NCBI GenBank assembly: GCA_023663825.1
Contig: JAMPGQ010000006.1
Coordinates: 1 to 51,048 of the forward strand
DNA from: Anaeroplasma bactoclasticum
GTDB taxonomy: Bacteria > Bacillota_I > Bacilli_A > Acholeplasmatales > Anaeroplasmataceae
Direction: 5' to 3'
Length of the DNA stretch: 51,048 nucleotides
Positions 41,929 to 50,900 of this stretch are shown here, one piece after another; the stretch's first letter is position 1, and the number at the start of each line of letters is the position of its first letter. Position numbers and translations under genes: made by a program. A model generated the notes under the pieces. It was given only the letters and a program-made list of their open reading frames with translations. It searched no databases and was not told where the DNA came from.

Positions 41929-44619
41929 ATGAGAAAAAAAATTATGTTATTTTTACTCTTGTTAATGACAGGAGTGGCATTAGTATCTTGTGGTGAAAAA
42001 AATGAACCAAATCCAACACCTCCTCCGACACCTGATCCTACGGATGAATATAAGGATCCTGAATTGCCAGAGACAAATGAGAATTTAGGTTTTGCAATCC
42101 ATTATGATCAAAGAACTAAAACAGAAGATGATAAATACAAATATAATCTTTGGTTATGGGAAACAGGCAAAGATGGTGCTGACTATGAGTTTAATGAAGT
42201 CAATAGCTATGGTATTGCTGCAAGATATAAATGGTCTGAAGTTTCAACTACTATAGAGCAAAATGGACTTGGCTTTATTGTTAAGGAAAATAAGCCTTGG
42301 TCTGAAAATCCTACCAAGGATATTGATGCCGATCGGTTTATTGACTTTTCAGGATTAGAAAGAGACAAATATGGCTATTATAACATCTATCTAAAGTTTG
42401 GTGATAAGACAGTTTATACGAGTGCTGAAGGAGAAGTTAATGAAATGATTAATTCATTTAGCCTAGCTTATAATGTAAAGAAGGGCTTCCAATTGTGGTT
42501 CCAAACCAATAAAGAATTTAAGTCTTATGAAATCAAATTAGGGGATAAAGTTGTTTTCTCTGATACTGTTGGAACAGATAAAATTGATTCCAAAACAGAT
42601 AAGAGAATTGTATTCCTTCTAGGACAAGAGATACCATCTTTATTTGAAGAATATCAATTAAAGGTAACCTTTGAATCTGGTAAGGAATTAACAAAGATTG
42701 CAGATAATTCAACACTTTATCAAACAGAAGCATTTGAAAAAGAGTACACTTACACAGGCGAATTAGGAGCCATTTATTCTAAGGATAAAACAATATTTAG
42801 AGTTTGGTCCCCTATTTCTACAAAAATGGAGCTTCGTATCTATGAAACAGGAACACCTGCAAGTTTGGGTGGAAGTGATGTATATCAAAGATATGATATG
42901 GTAAAAGGTGAAAAGGGTACTTGGTCATTTGAATATAGTGGTGATTGTGAGGGTAAATATTATACCTATGTAGTAACAAATGCTACTTATCAAAATACTG
43001 AGGTTGTTGATCCATATGCTAAATCTACTGGATTAAATGGATTAAGAGGAATGGTAGTAGATTTCTCTAAAACAAATCCAGAGGGCTGGGATGAGGTTCA
43101 ACTACATAATTATAAGTCTACAGAGTTGACTGTATATGAGACTCATATTGCTGATTTAACCTCAAGTAATACCTGGAATGGAACTGCATCTAAAGCTAAG
43201 CTTTATACAGGCTTTTATGAGGCAGGAACTTCTTATACAGAAAACGGCAAGACAGTTACAACCGGCTTTGATCATATTAAAGAATTAGGCGTAAATGCAG
43301 TTCAAATCCTTCCATTCTTCGATCAAGCGAATGAAGAACGTGTTGGTAAACGTGCATTTAACTGGGGATATAATCCATTAAATTACAATGCACTTGATGG
43401 TATCTATTCTGAGGATCCAACAGATGGCTATGTAAAGATTAGAGAATTTAAGAATTTAGTTAAAGCCTATAATGAGGCAGGAATTAATATCATTATGGAT
43501 GTAGTTTATAACCATGTTTCAGGCTTAGAAAAATGTAATTTTGATGTTTTAATGCCTAAATATTATTTCCGTTATACATCTGCTGGGGCTTCTAATGGTT
43601 CAGGTTGTGGAAATGAAACAGCATCTGAAATGTCAATGTTTAGAAAGTTTATGATAGATTCAACTGAGTTCTGGGCTTCTGAATATAAGCTTGGTGGATT
43701 CCGATTTGACTTGATGGGGATTCACGATGTTGAAACAATGAATCAACTTGCAAAGAATCTTCATGAAAATGTTAGTGAAGCTATTACTGTATATGGTGAG
43801 CCTTGGGCTGGTGGCACAATTGCTCTTACTAAAGGAACAGCTGCCGCACAAGCAGCTATGAATAGCTATCAAGGCTATGGTTGTTTCAATGATCAAATGA
43901 GAGATGCTTTAATCAAGGGCGGTTTATCTGGAGTATCTGAAAAGGGTTGGATTACTAACGCAAGCAAGGTTGCTTCTAGTGATGTTTTAAATATCAAATC
44001 TGGTTTAAGAGGTTTAATTCTAGCAAGTAATTCTAAGCTTGAGCCTGAAAAATGTGTAAACTATGTTACATGTCACGATAACTATACTTTATATGATAGA
44101 ATCAAGGCTGTAGGTATAAAGGATGAAAATACCATTAAGAAGATGGCAATGCTTTCTAATTCTGTTGTGTTTACTTCACAAGGAACAACTTTTATGTTAG
44201 CAGGAGAAGAATTCTTAAGGACAAAGAATGGTAATGAAAATTCTTATAATGCTTCTTATAAAGTAAATGAATTGAATTATGCATTAAAAATTAAAAACCT
44301 TGATATGTTTGAAAACTATAAGAAGTTAATTGCATTAAAACAAAATGGTGCATTATTTGGTAAAGATGGTACTGCTTGTAAGGCAATTGTTGTAAATACA
44401 AATGCAGATGGAAGTATGCTTACATTTGATTTGGTAGATACAGTGAATAATCGTACATATCGTATTGTTCATAGTAATGGTGTTACTGCTTCTGACAAGA
44501 TAGTTAATCTTGAGGGATATACATTATATCTTGATACCTTAAATCAAACAAATTTAGATCTTACTGCATCAACAACAGTAGCAAATTATCAAACGATTAT
44601 TGCTTACAAAAATAATTAG
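41929..44619 (+). CDS. pulA: type I pullulanase lipoprotein
   Basis: An 896-residue lipoprotein: signal peptide with lipobox LVSC (C21), a Pro/Thr-rich linker (about 25-45), a CBM41-like region (about 55-170), a strand-rich spacer, a CBM48-like domain (about 280-380) and a GH13_14 barrel. It carries FNWGYNPLNYN (477-487), the pullulanase signature, nucleophile D594 (GFRFDLMG), acid/base E624 (YGEPWAGG) and D717 (CHDNYT). It hydrolyses alpha-1,6 branches in starch outside the cell, feeding linear maltodextrins to the importer. Ribosome site AAAGGAG (41911-41917). Confidence 0.95.
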   Translation: MRKKIMLFLLLLMTGVALVSCGEKNEPNPTPPPTPDPTDEYKDPELPETNENLGFAIHYDQRTKTEDDKYKYNLWLWETGKDGADYEFNEVNSYGIAARYKWSEVSTTIEQNGLGFIVKENKPWSENPTKDIDADRFIDFSGLERDKYGYYNIYLKFGDKTVYTSAEGEVNEMINSFSLAYNVKKGFQLWFQTNKEFKSYEIKLGDKVVFSDTVGTDKIDSKTDKRIVFLLGQEIPSLFEEYQLKVTFESGKELTKIADNSTLYQTEAFEKEYTYTGELGAIYSKDKTIFRVWSPISTKMELRIYETGTPASLGGSDVYQRYDMVKGEKGTWSFEYSGDCEGKYYTYVVTNATYQNTEVVDPYAKSTGLNGLRGMVVDFSKTNPEGWDEVQLHNYKSTELTVYETHIADLTSSNTWNGTASKAKLYTGFYEAGTSYTENGKTVTTGFDHIKELGVNAVQILPFFDQANEERVGKRAFNWGYNPLNYNALDGIYSEDPTDGYVKIREFKNLVKAYNEAGINIIMDVVYNHVSGLEKCNFDVLMPKYYFRYTSAGASNGSGCGNETASEMSMFRKFMIDSTEFWASEYKLGGFRFDLMGIHDVETMNQLAKNLHENVSEAITVYGEPWAGGTIALTKGTAAAQAAMNSYQGYGCFNDQMRDALIKGGLSGVSEKGWITNASKVASSDVLNIKSGLRGLILASNSKLEPEKCVNYVTCHDNYTLYDRIKAVGIKDENTIKKMAMLSNSVVFTSQGTTFMLAGEEFLRTKNGNENSYNASYKVNELNYALKIKNLDMFENYKKLIALKQNGALFGKDGTACKAIVVNTNADGSMLTFDLVDTVNNRTYRIVHSNGVTASDKIVNLEGYTLYLDTLNQTNLDLTASTTVANYQTIIAYKNN

Positions 44620-44658
44620 TTTATTCATTATAGAGAAATCTATAATAAAATAAAAGGT

Positions 44659-44706
44659 TTGCTTGTGTTCCTATAAAAACAATGGTGGTAAGAACCCGCC
44701 AAGCAA
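44659..44706 (+). other. structured leader before the CBM lipoprotein gene
   Basis: TTGCTTG (44659-44665) pairs with CAAGCAA (44700-44706), with GTTC (44667-44670) opposite GAAC (44692-44695) inside. It lies in the 142-base gap after pulA, 55 bases before the next start. A shorter stem with a GAAA loop (ATTATAGA/TCTATAAT, 44627-44646) precedes it but lacks a T run. It does not match a riboswitch class I recognise. It may stabilise or process the downstream message. Confidence 0.45.
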
Positions 44707-44761
44707 GAAAGTCATTTGACAGTTCTTGAAAATCTTTTGAAGTAAAATTAAGGAGGAAAAA

Positions 44762-46333
44762 ATGAAAAAGATTTTAAAAACTCTTGCTTTCGTATTAGTT
44801 AGTGTTTTAGCTTTAACTGCTTTCGCATCTTGTGAACAAGAGCATAAACATACTTATAAATACGAAAGTGATAACACAAAGCATAGACAGGTATGCGAAG
44901 AGTGTGATGAAAAAACTGAATATGAAGCACATGAGTGGGGTGAGTGGACAGTTACTAAGGAAGCCACTTTAGATTCAAAAGGCTCTAGAAAGCACACATG
45001 TACAGTTTGTGGCAAGGAAGTAGCTGAGGATATCGAGGAAAAGAAACCAGCTTTGGGAGCACTTACATCTGATTGGAATGCAGTATATGTACAAGCTCCT
45101 ACTGATTGGGAAGAAGTTTATATCCATTATTTTAATAATGATGATAAAACTGCTATCGATGAAAATTATACTTGTGTATGGCCTGGAAAACAAATGACAT
45201 TAGTTGATGAAACTTCTCATTTATATGGATACCAAGTTCCTAAAGGTGTTTCTGGATTGGTAATCAATAATGGTGCAGGTACACAAACTGTTGATATTGC
45301 TACTTCAACAGAAAGAAATCTATATGTTATTTCTGAAAATGTAGACGGAGAGAATCATCATTTATTCACTTATAAGTCTCATACACCTGCTGCTAATGAA
45401 CCTGAATTAGCTAAGCCAGAAGTAGTAGTTATTGAGAAAGTGACAATCTATGCACAATTGCCAGCAACTTGGGATGCACATATGATTTACTATTGGGGAA
45501 CTTCATCATCAGCTGCTTGGCCAGGAGATGCATTAACTTTAGTTGATGAAGAAAAGAGTATTTATAAGTGCGAAAATATTACAAGTACTGCAGCATTAAT
45601 TTTCAACAATGGTAAAAATGACAAGGATCCTGCAAACATTCAAACAGCAAATTTATCTATTCCAGAAGGTGTTGATGCATATATCGTTTCTGAGGATGGT
45701 AAAAGTGTTCAATTTGGTAAATATGAAAATGGTGAAATTAAAGTAATTGATCTTGGTTTACCTGAATTATGGATTGTTGGTTCATTTACCAACTGGGGAT
45801 TTGCTGATGAAAGCAACAAATTAGCTACTGATGAATTAGCTAAGAAAGCTACTATTACTGTCAAATTATCAGCAAATGATGAATTCAAAGTTTGTGATTC
45901 ATCTTGGGGTAATGAGATAGCACTTACTGCTGTCGAAGGATTCTCTGGAGGCAATGGTGCAAACATTAAGTGTGAAACTACAGGTGTTTATATAATCACA
46001 GTTGATTTCAGTGGCGATACTCCTGCAATGTCAATTGCTCCATTAGCATTATACTGTGTTGGTAGTCATAATGGCTGGGGTGATGGTTTCGTTGCTGCAA
46101 GTAAATTAACTTTGGCTCCTGATGGTGCAACAGCTTCTATTACAGTAGCTCTTGCAGCAAATACAGAATTTAAGGTTTGTGATTCATCTTGGGGACATGA
46201 GGCTGCATTAACTGCTGTCGATGGATTCTCTGGAGGCAATGGTGCAAACATTAAGTGTGAAGTGGCAGGTACATATTTAATTACAGTAAGTAATTTAACT
46301 GGAACTCCAACAATCACTATTACAGCTGCTTAA
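44762..46333 (+). CDS. starch-binding lipoprotein with four CBM-type domains
   Basis: A 523-residue lipoprotein with lipobox FASC (C24). After it comes a Cys/His-rich segment (about 28-90, with CEECDE and CTVCGKEV) that looks like a small metal-binding repeat common in gut Bacillota surface proteins. Two CBM26-like modules follow (about 105-215 and 225-325; WEEVYIHYFNN with CVWPGK, and MIYYWGTSSSAAWPG). Two tandem SusE/F-like modules end the protein (about 335-430 and 433-523; LWIVGSFTNWG, LYCVGSHNGWG). No catalytic domain. It probably binds starch at the cell surface for the pullulanase and amylase. Start follows AAGGAGG. Confidence 0.85.
   Translation: MKKILKTLAFVLVSVLALTAFASCEQEHKHTYKYESDNTKHRQVCEECDEKTEYEAHEWGEWTVTKEATLDSKGSRKHTCTVCGKEVAEDIEEKKPALGALTSDWNAVYVQAPTDWEEVYIHYFNNDDKTAIDENYTCVWPGKQMTLVDETSHLYGYQVPKGVSGLVINNGAGTQTVDIATSTERNLYVISENVDGENHHLFTYKSHTPAANEPELAKPEVVVIEKVTIYAQLPATWDAHMIYYWGTSSSAAWPGDALTLVDEEKSIYKCENITSTAALIFNNGKNDKDPANIQTANLSIPEGVDAYIVSEDGKSVQFGKYENGEIKVIDLGLPELWIVGSFTNWGFADESNKLATDELAKKATITVKLSANDEFKVCDSSWGNEIALTAVEGFSGGNGANIKCETTGVYIITVDFSGDTPAMSIAPLALYCVGSHNGWGDGFVAASKLTLAPDGATASITVALAANTEFKVCDSSWGHEAALTAVDGFSGGNGANIKCEVAGTYLITVSNLTGTPTITITAA
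45881..45976 (+). repeat. tandem CBM repeat, copy 1
   Basis: A 96-base segment of the starch-binding lipoprotein gene that recurs at 46166-46261, exactly 285 bases (95 codons) away. The last 39 bases of both copies are identical, and the rest differs at a modest number of positions, while sequence outside is much more diverged. Confidence 0.9.
46166..46261 (+). repeat. tandem CBM repeat, copy 2
   Basis: Second copy of the 96-base repeat, encoding EFKVCDSSWGHEAALTAVDG and onward. Near-identity at the nucleotide level, including synonymous sites in the last 39 bases, points to recent duplication or gene conversion between neighbouring modules. Confidence 0.9.
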
Positions 46334-46358
46334 GTATTAAATTGATTTTTTCTGATTA

Positions 46359-46390
46359 GCTTATAGATTGATTCTATAGGCTTTTCTTTT
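46359..46390 (+). terminator. terminator after the starch-binding lipoprotein
   Basis: GCTTATAGA (46359-46367) pairs with TCTATAGGC (46373-46381), one G-U pair, 5-base loop, followed by TTTTCTTTT. It also overlaps the start of the peptidase remnant. Confidence 0.75.
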
Positions 46391-46480
46391 GAAATTTTTA
46401 TGATAATTTATTTGCCACATTCTAAAATACCTGTTTATTTTAAAAATGGTATGGCGCTTTATGATAAAAATAGAATGTAA
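46379..46480 (+). pseudogene. C-terminal remnant of a duplicated S41-like peptidase
   Basis: The frame from 46379 encodes GFSFEIFMIIYLPHSKIPVY followed by a segment ending in ALYDKNRM and TAA (46478-46480). It matches GCFSFGNCITIYLPHSKIPV and onward in the intact peptidase gene at 46599-47537, with near-identical DNA over TTTATTTGCCACATTCTAAA. Only about 33 codons of the C-terminal region remain, so it is a fragment of a second copy. Confidence 0.75.
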
Positions 46481-46495
46481 ATGCTGAAACTAATT

Positions 46496-46528
46496 AGGTA
46501 TGCTTATTAAAAAAGCGTACCTTTTGTT
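46496..46528 (+). terminator. terminator after the peptidase remnant
   Basis: AGGTATGCTT (46496-46505) pairs with AAGCGTACCT (46513-46522), one G-U pair, followed by TTTGTTC. Probably the original terminator of the decayed copy. Confidence 0.7.
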
Positions 46529-46547
46529 CTTAGTGTCAGTAATCTAA

Positions 46548-46576
46548 TTTACAAATCTTTTAATAAATTGTATAAT
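46548..46576 (+). promoter_or_regulatory. promoter of the S41-like peptidase gene
   Basis: TTTACA (46548-46553), a 17-base spacer and TATAAT (46571-46576), 22 bases before the start codon. Confidence 0.75.
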
Positions 46577-46598
46577 TAAATACATGTGAGGTATACTT

Positions 46599-47537
46599 AT
46601 GTTTGATTTGTTAATTCCTAGTAAAGAACAAGTGAATATAACAAAGGAAGAATTTTTGGCGGATATAGATGTTCTTTTTTCAGAACTTAAAAAGAGCTAC
46701 AGTGGTTATGAATATTTTAAAGAAGACAACTTTTTAAATGCGAAGAAGCTCATAATGGATAAAGTGAATGAGAAATATCTTTATACGGATGCTTATACCT
46801 TTACTAAATCAACCCTTTTAAGCTTTATTAAGGATGGTCATTTCTCTTTTGGTTTTGAAAAAACTAAAACAAAGAAAGAATATCCTTATGCTTTCCAAAG
46901 AGGATCATTATTTGGATTAGATTACTTAGATGTAAAAAAATTTTATTATGATACACCAGAAGAAAAGGAACAAATAGATGATTTTGTTTTTCAGGCGATA
47001 GAACTTAGAAAGAAAGACTCTTTTATAATAGATTTAAGAGATAACAGAGGAGGCTCGGATCAGTATATTTATGATTTTATTGAGTTATTGTTTGGGGTGG
47101 CTCCAGATTATCCTATGAAAGTGATTCAAAAATATTCTGATACTTTTATTGCTTATTTGAAAAGAGAAAGACTAGATACTCAGTTTGAAATAGACAAGAA
47201 AATAGAAGAATATGAAAGTGATGGAGTAATGATCAAGAATAATAAAAAAATCTATGTACTTTTTAATGAGAATACTTCATCAAGTGGAGAATCTGCCTTG
47301 GCTTATTTTAAAACAATAGAAAATGTAGTATTCGTTGGAAACCATAGTAGAGGATGTTTTTCTTTTGGAAACTGTATAACTATTTATTTGCCACATTCTA
47401 AAATCCCAGTGTATTTTGGAACGGGTATGGTTCTTTACAACAAGAACCAAAATATTGATGCTTTAGGTGGATTTAAAGGAGATATAAGCTATATAGAATT
47501 TGAAAAGCATTTTACGAATCAGAAAAAAATGATATAA
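46599..47537 (+). CDS. S41-like (tail-specific type) peptidase
   Basis: A 312-residue protein. A helical N-terminal region (about 15-80) is followed by a clan SK/S41 core with FIIDLRDNRGG and the nucleophile region NENTSSSGESALAYF, where the Ser of SSSGE occupies the usual TASASE position, and GNHSRGCFSFGN. There is no PDZ domain, signal peptide or TM segment, so it would act in the cytoplasm, unlike CtpA/CtpB. It may be an inactive or specialised member. AGGTATACTT precedes the start at 46599. A decayed copy of its 3' end lies 120 bases upstream. Confidence 0.78.
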   Translation: MFDLLIPSKEQVNITKEEFLADIDVLFSELKKSYSGYEYFKEDNFLNAKKLIMDKVNEKYLYTDAYTFTKSTLLSFIKDGHFSFGFEKTKTKKEYPYAFQRGSLFGLDYLDVKKFYYDTPEEKEQIDDFVFQAIELRKKDSFIIDLRDNRGGSDQYIYDFIELLFGVAPDYPMKVIQKYSDTFIAYLKRERLDTQFEIDKKIEEYESDGVMIKNNKKIYVLFNENTSSSGESALAYFKTIENVVFVGNHSRGCFSFGNCITIYLPHSKIPVYFGTGMVLYNKNQNIDALGGFKGDISYIEFEKHFTNQKKMI

Positions 47538-47566
47538 TATTAAAGAATGAAAACGAGGAGGAGCCT

Positions 47567-48379
47567 ATGATAGAGTTTAAGAATGTAACATTTAGATATA
47601 ACACAAATGAACAAAATGCATTAGATGATGTTAGCTTTATTGTCGAAGACGGAAAATGGGTCTCCATTCTTGGACATAACGGAAGTGGTAAATCAACCAT
47701 TGCAAAACTAATGATTGGTTTGCTAGAGGCTTCTAAAGGGCAGATTCTTTACGATGGAAATGTACTATCAGAAGATACAGTAGATGATGTTCGGAAGCAC
47801 GTTGGCATTGTATTTCAAAATCCAGACAATCAGTTTGTTGGCTATAATGTTAGATATGATATTGCTTTTGGGTTAGAAAATCATCAAGTGCCAAGAGAAG
47901 AAATGATTCACCTTATTGATGAGTTTGCGAGCAAAGTAGATATGAAGGATTATCTAGATAGAGAACCTCAAACTCTTTCTGGTGGACAAAAACAAAGAGT
48001 GGCTATTGCGGGAATTCTTGCTTTAAATTGCGATGTTATCATTTTGGATGAAGCGACTTCTATGCTAGACCCAGAGGGGACAAGTGAGATTACAAAGTTA
48101 ATCATTGAACTTAAAGAAAAATACAATAAGACAATCATTATGATCACACATGATTTAGCTTTAGCAGGCTATAGTGATCATATTATCGTTTTAAATCAAG
48201 GTAAGGTTATAGATGAGGGAACACCAGAAGAGGTATTTCAGAAAAGAGAACTATTACAACAGACCAATTTGGATGTACCTTTTTCTTTGCGCTTTTATCT
48301 AGAAGCAAATCACAATGAACAATTAAAAAAGGATACAAAATTGATGGAGGCTTTATGGGAATATCATTTAAAGAGGTAA
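47567..48379 (+). CDS. ecfA1: ECF transporter ATPase EcfA1
   Basis: A 270-residue ATPase: Walker A GHNGSGKST, the EcfA1-type Q-loop FQNPDNQFVG, signature LSGGQKQR, Walker B VIILDEATSMLDP and H-switch MITHDL. With EcfA2 and EcfT it forms the energising module shared by group II vitamin/metal S-components. Ribosome site GAGGAGGAG. It overlaps the next gene by 25 bases. The substrate-binding S-components lie elsewhere. Confidence 0.95.
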   Translation: MIEFKNVTFRYNTNEQNALDDVSFIVEDGKWVSILGHNGSGKSTIAKLMIGLLEASKGQILYDGNVLSEDTVDDVRKHVGIVFQNPDNQFVGYNVRYDIAFGLENHQVPREEMIHLIDEFASKVDMKDYLDREPQTLSGGQKQRVAIAGILALNCDVIILDEATSMLDPEGTSEITKLIIELKEKYNKTIIMITHDLALAGYSDHIIVLNQGKVIDEGTPEEVFQKRELLQQTNLDVPFSLRFYLEANHNEQLKKDTKLMEALWEYHLKR

Positions 48380-49215
48380 GTCATTTGTATCCTACCTCTA
48401 AGCGTAAGGTGTTTACAGTGGCTCTAGACAAGATTAATTTAAATATAAATGATACGGATGAATTTATTGCATTAGTTGGAAAAACAGGCAGTGGTAAATC
48501 TACCTTAATGGAGCATATGAATGCCCTTCTTTTACCAAGCTCTGGATTGGTTGATATTATGGGGAGTGTTATTACTCCTAAGAAAAATAAGAATCCAAAA
48601 TTAAAGGATGTTAGAAAAAAGGTTGGCTTTGTTTTCCAATTTCCTGAATATCAGTTGTTTGAAGAAACTGTATTAAAGGATATCATGTTTGCTGGAAAGA
48701 ACTTTGGTATGAAGGAAGAAGAAGCTAAAGAGAAAGCCTTAGAAACAGCAAAACTTCTTAAAATTGATGAGAATTTACTTAAAAAATCACCATTTAATTT
48801 ATCTGGCGGACAAATGCGTAAAGTAGCTATTGCTGGAATACTAGCCTATAATCCTGACATTCTATTATTAGATGAGCCAACAAGAGGCCTAGATCCTAAG
48901 ACCGCAGATGAAATTATGGAGTTGTTTTATGAGCTTCATAAGAGGACACATAAGACAATTGTTTTAATTTCTCATGATATGGATTTGGTATATAAATATG
49001 CAACACGTGTTGTTGTATTGAATTCAAGCAAGATTGTATATGATGGAGATAAGGTAAATCTTTTTTCTTCATCAATTTATGAAGAAAATCATTTATCCAA
49101 ACCTGATGTTTTAAAAATGATTGATTATTTGAATGAGACACAAGGATATTCTTTAGAGTATAATATCTTTAATGAACAAGAGTTGTTAGAACAGGTGGTG
49201 AAGTTACATGAATAA
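48355..49215 (+). CDS. ecfA2: ECF transporter ATPase EcfA2
   Basis: A 286-residue ATPase: Walker A GKTGSGKST, the EcfA2-type Q-loop FQFPEYQLFEETV, signature LSGGQMRK, Walker B ILLLDEPTRGLDP and H-switch LISHDMD. The start at 48355 lies inside the end of ecfA1 behind GATGGAGG; its end overlaps ecfT by 8 bases. It forms a heterodimer with EcfA1. Confidence 0.95.
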   Translation: MGISFKEVSHLYPTSKRKVFTVALDKINLNINDTDEFIALVGKTGSGKSTLMEHMNALLLPSSGLVDIMGSVITPKKNKNPKLKDVRKKVGFVFQFPEYQLFEETVLKDIMFAGKNFGMKEEEAKEKALETAKLLKIDENLLKKSPFNLSGGQMRKVAIAGILAYNPDILLLDEPTRGLDPKTADEIMELFYELHKRTHKTIVLISHDMDLVYKYATRVVVLNSSKIVYDGDKVNLFSSSIYEENHLSKPDVLKMIDYLNETQGYSLEYNIFNEQELLEQVVKLHE

Positions 49216-50176
49216 CATCACCATTGGACAATATGTTCCGGGAAACTCATGGTTATATAAGCTAGATCCTAGAACGAAGGTTATTTTGACGATATTAAGT
49301 ATAGTAATGATTTTCTTAATCAATTCATTTTATGCAATGCTGATAGCATTTGGGGTATTTATTTTTATCTTTTTATCCACACGTGTTTCCATTATACGTT
49401 TGATTAGAGGACTAAAACCAATTATCTTTCTTTTATCATTTACGTTTATTTTACAGTTAGTATATAACCAAGATGGGGAATTGCTGTATACATTTCATAT
49501 GCAAATTGGTTTGTTTCAACTTTTGATTATGCTAGGTATATTGATTGTTTATTTTCTTACCAAGAGGTTTATAAAGTTAAAGCTTATTTATACTATCTTA
49601 ATGGCTGTAAGTATATTCTTAGTCTTGTGGTTTTCAAGATTTGATTTACTTATGTGGAGTAACTTCGATTTCAATATTTATGAATCTGGTTTAAAGAATG
49701 CTACATTTGTTTTTGTGCGTATTGTAATGATGATAGGAATCACGTCACTTTTAACTATATCTACAATGTCCACAGATATTAATAATGGACTTGAATGGTT
49801 GCTTGCCCCTCTTAAATTAATTAAGATACCTGTCAGTGTTTTTTCAATGACAATTGCGTTAACATTACGTTTTATTCCAACATTATATGAGGAGTCCAAA
49901 AAGATAATGAATGCACAAGCCTCTCGTGGAGTTGATTTTCAAGAGGGGAAGCTTCATAATAAAGTAACTCAGATTATTTCATTACTCATTCCAATGTTTG
50001 TAATATCCTTTAGAAGAGCAGAGGATTTATCAAATGCTATGGAAGCAAGAGGTTATGTCATAGGAGCCAAGCGTACAAAACTAGATGAATTAAAATTTAA
50101 GTTCTTAGATTATTTCAGCTTTATAGTAAGTCTAGGCTTCTTAGGACTAATTATTTGGAGTCGTTTCCTTGGCTAG
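49208..50176 (+). CDS. ecfT: ECF transporter scaffold EcfT
   Basis: A 322-residue membrane protein, longer than the usual 265 because of an extra pair of hydrophobic segments at about 95-140. It keeps the hallmarks: LDPRTKVILT at the N-terminus, AQASRG and MEARGY coupling motifs for EcfA1/A2, and about seven TM segments. It overlaps ecfA2 (8 bases) and truA (8 bases), so all four are translationally coupled. Confidence 0.93.
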   Translation: MNNITIGQYVPGNSWLYKLDPRTKVILTILSIVMIFLINSFYAMLIAFGVFIFIFLSTRVSIIRLIRGLKPIIFLLSFTFILQLVYNQDGELLYTFHMQIGLFQLLIMLGILIVYFLTKRFIKLKLIYTILMAVSIFLVLWFSRFDLLMWSNFDFNIYESGLKNATFVFVRIVMMIGITSLLTISTMSTDINNGLEWLLAPLKLIKIPVSVFSMTIALTLRFIPTLYEESKKIMNAQASRGVDFQEGKLHNKVTQIISLLIPMFVISFRRAEDLSNAMEARGYVIGAKRTKLDELKFKFLDYFSFIVSLGFLGLIIWSRFLG

Positions 50177-50900
50177 ATATAAGTTGATATGTAGCTATGA
50201 TGGCTACAATTATATGGGATTTCAAATTCAAAATGCTCTTCCAACGATTGAACTTGAACTAAAGTCTGCATTCAATAAGCTATGTAATGAAGAAGTAAAG
50301 ATATATCCCTCAGGTAGAACGGATCGTTATGTTCATGCGGTAGGACAGGTGTTCCATGTGGATTTAAAATCCAATATTCCGCCACTTGGTGTACAAAAGG
50401 GATTGAATTCCTTTTTACCCCCAGATATCTTTATTAAGAGTTGTGAATTGGTTGATGATGATTTTCATGCTCGCTTTAGCGCAATTCAAAAAGAATATAG
50501 ATATTATATTAACACCAAAGAATACAATCCTTTAACGTTAAGATATATGCCTTATATTCCAAACTTAGATGTGGAAAGAATGCGAGAAGGGGCTTCTTTA
50601 CTTAAAGGAACACATGATTTTAAAGGGTTTGCCTCGGCAAGCATTGATCCCCGTAAATCTACAGTAAAAACCATATTTGATATTCAAATTATACCCTTTG
50701 ATGACCATTTGGAATTTCGTTTCTTAGGAGATGGATTTTTAAAATATCAAATTAGAAGAATGATGGGAATCTTAGTTGAGATAGGAAAACATCATTTTAC
50801 CCCATCTAAGATTACAGAAATATTAGAATCTAAAAATCCATGTGATTCCAAATATATTTTAGATGGATGTGGATTATATTTATATAAAGTACTATATTAA
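50169..50900 (+). CDS. truA: tRNA pseudouridine(38-40) synthase TruA
   Basis: A 243-residue protein with YDGYNYMGFQIQ at the N-terminus, the catalytic Asp in GRTDRYVHAVGQ, and the C-terminal FLGDGFLKYQIRRMMG. The canonical GRTDAGVHA loop has AG replaced by RY, while the Asp is kept. It modifies U38-40 of several tRNAs. The TTG start at 50169 overlaps the ecfT stop by 8 bases. The ecfA1-ecfA2-ecfT-truA order is typical of Bacillota. The ribosomal genes (rplQ, rplM, rpsI) usually flanking it are not seen; 50901-51048 shows no gene. Confidence 0.93.
   Translation: MARYKLICSYDGYNYMGFQIQNALPTIELELKSAFNKLCNEEVKIYPSGRTDRYVHAVGQVFHVDLKSNIPPLGVQKGLNSFLPPDIFIKSCELVDDDFHARFSAIQKEYRYYINTKEYNPLTLRYMPYIPNLDVERMREGASLLKGTHDFKGFASASIDPRKSTVKTIFDIQIIPFDDHLEFRFLGDGFLKYQIRRMMGILVEIGKHHFTPSKITEILESKNPCDSKYILDGCGLYLYKVLY

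Noticed and set aside
45709-46317. Two similar minus-strand frames
   Set aside because: They mirror the tandem CBM repeats on the plus strand; their similarity is a consequence of the repeat.
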